NCBI GenBank assembly: GCA_049316905.1
Contig: JBMOJH010000037.1
Coordinates: 1-30,138 of the forward strand
Origin: CAIPVR01 sp049316905
Lineage (GTDB): Bacteria > Actinomycetota > Acidimicrobiia > Acidimicrobiales > Microtrichaceae
DNA: 30,138 bases
Direction of reading: 5' to 3'
Part shown: positions 30,126-30,138 of the stretch, piece after piece
How the letters are laid out: each line of letters opens with the position of its first letter
Position numbering within the stretch: position 1 is the stretch's first letter
Translations under genes and position numbers: made by a program
The notes under the pieces: model-generated
What the model was told of the DNA's origin: nothing
Seen by the model: the letters and a program-made list of their open reading frames with translations, nothing else
The model's database searches: none

Positions 30126-30138
30126 GGCGGCGCCGTTC

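Overview
The window is gene-dense, very GC-rich bacterial DNA with many GTG starts and frequent 4-bp stop/start overlaps. The gene families point to an actinobacterium: a luciferase-like F420/FMN oxidoreductase, an MpaB-type DUF2236 oxygenase, an InhA-like enoyl-ACP reductase, an EthA-like Baeyer-Villiger monooxygenase, two TetR regulators and GGDEF/EAL signalling proteins. A free-living, lipid-oxidising actinobacterium of the Acidimicrobiia type is my best guess. That placement is inferred from family content only, and a mycobacterial relative is not excluded. I see no rRNA, tRNA, CRISPR array, insertion sequence or phage gene.

Layout. 1-3198 (minus strand): the start of a DsbA-like thioredoxin-fold gene running off the edge, a GGDEF-EAL protein and a family 1 glycosidase. 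3258-5060: a membrane fatty-acid desaturase divergent from a TetR regulator, with three tandem dyads between them. 5086-10864: lipid and redox enzymes (DapB_N-type dehydrogenase, luciferase-like oxidoreductase, MpaB-like oxygenase, acyl-CoA dehydrogenase, patatin). 10865-12997: a large palindrome, then a PAS-PAS-GAF-EAL protein.

13125-18678 (minus strand) is the most distinctive unit. It is a tight operon reading substrate-binding lipoprotein, permease, ATPase, two different TauD-type dioxygenases, a cysteine-dioxygenase-type thiol oxygenase and a single-domain rhodanese. It looks like an uptake and desulfonation pathway with sulfur-handling enzymes attached. A leader with an 11-bp-stem hairpin precedes it. 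18973-22959 (plus) holds a Thr-rich lipoprotein, a DHA2-type MFS exporter and a SulP anion transporter with a STAS domain. 23070-26108 holds MscL, an InhA-like enoyl reductase, an unrecognised 176-aa protein and a DUF2817 zinc-peptidase-fold protein.

26137-30125 is a second regulated unit. A TetR gene is divergent from a three-gene operon encoding a ferritin-like PF10118 protein, an EthA-like monooxygenase and a short-chain dehydrogenase. The shared control region has one 15-bp palindrome, and both transcripts appear leaderless. Several other genes in the window also have a TANNNT-like -10 box only 6-8 nt before the start codon, so leaderless translation looks common in this organism.
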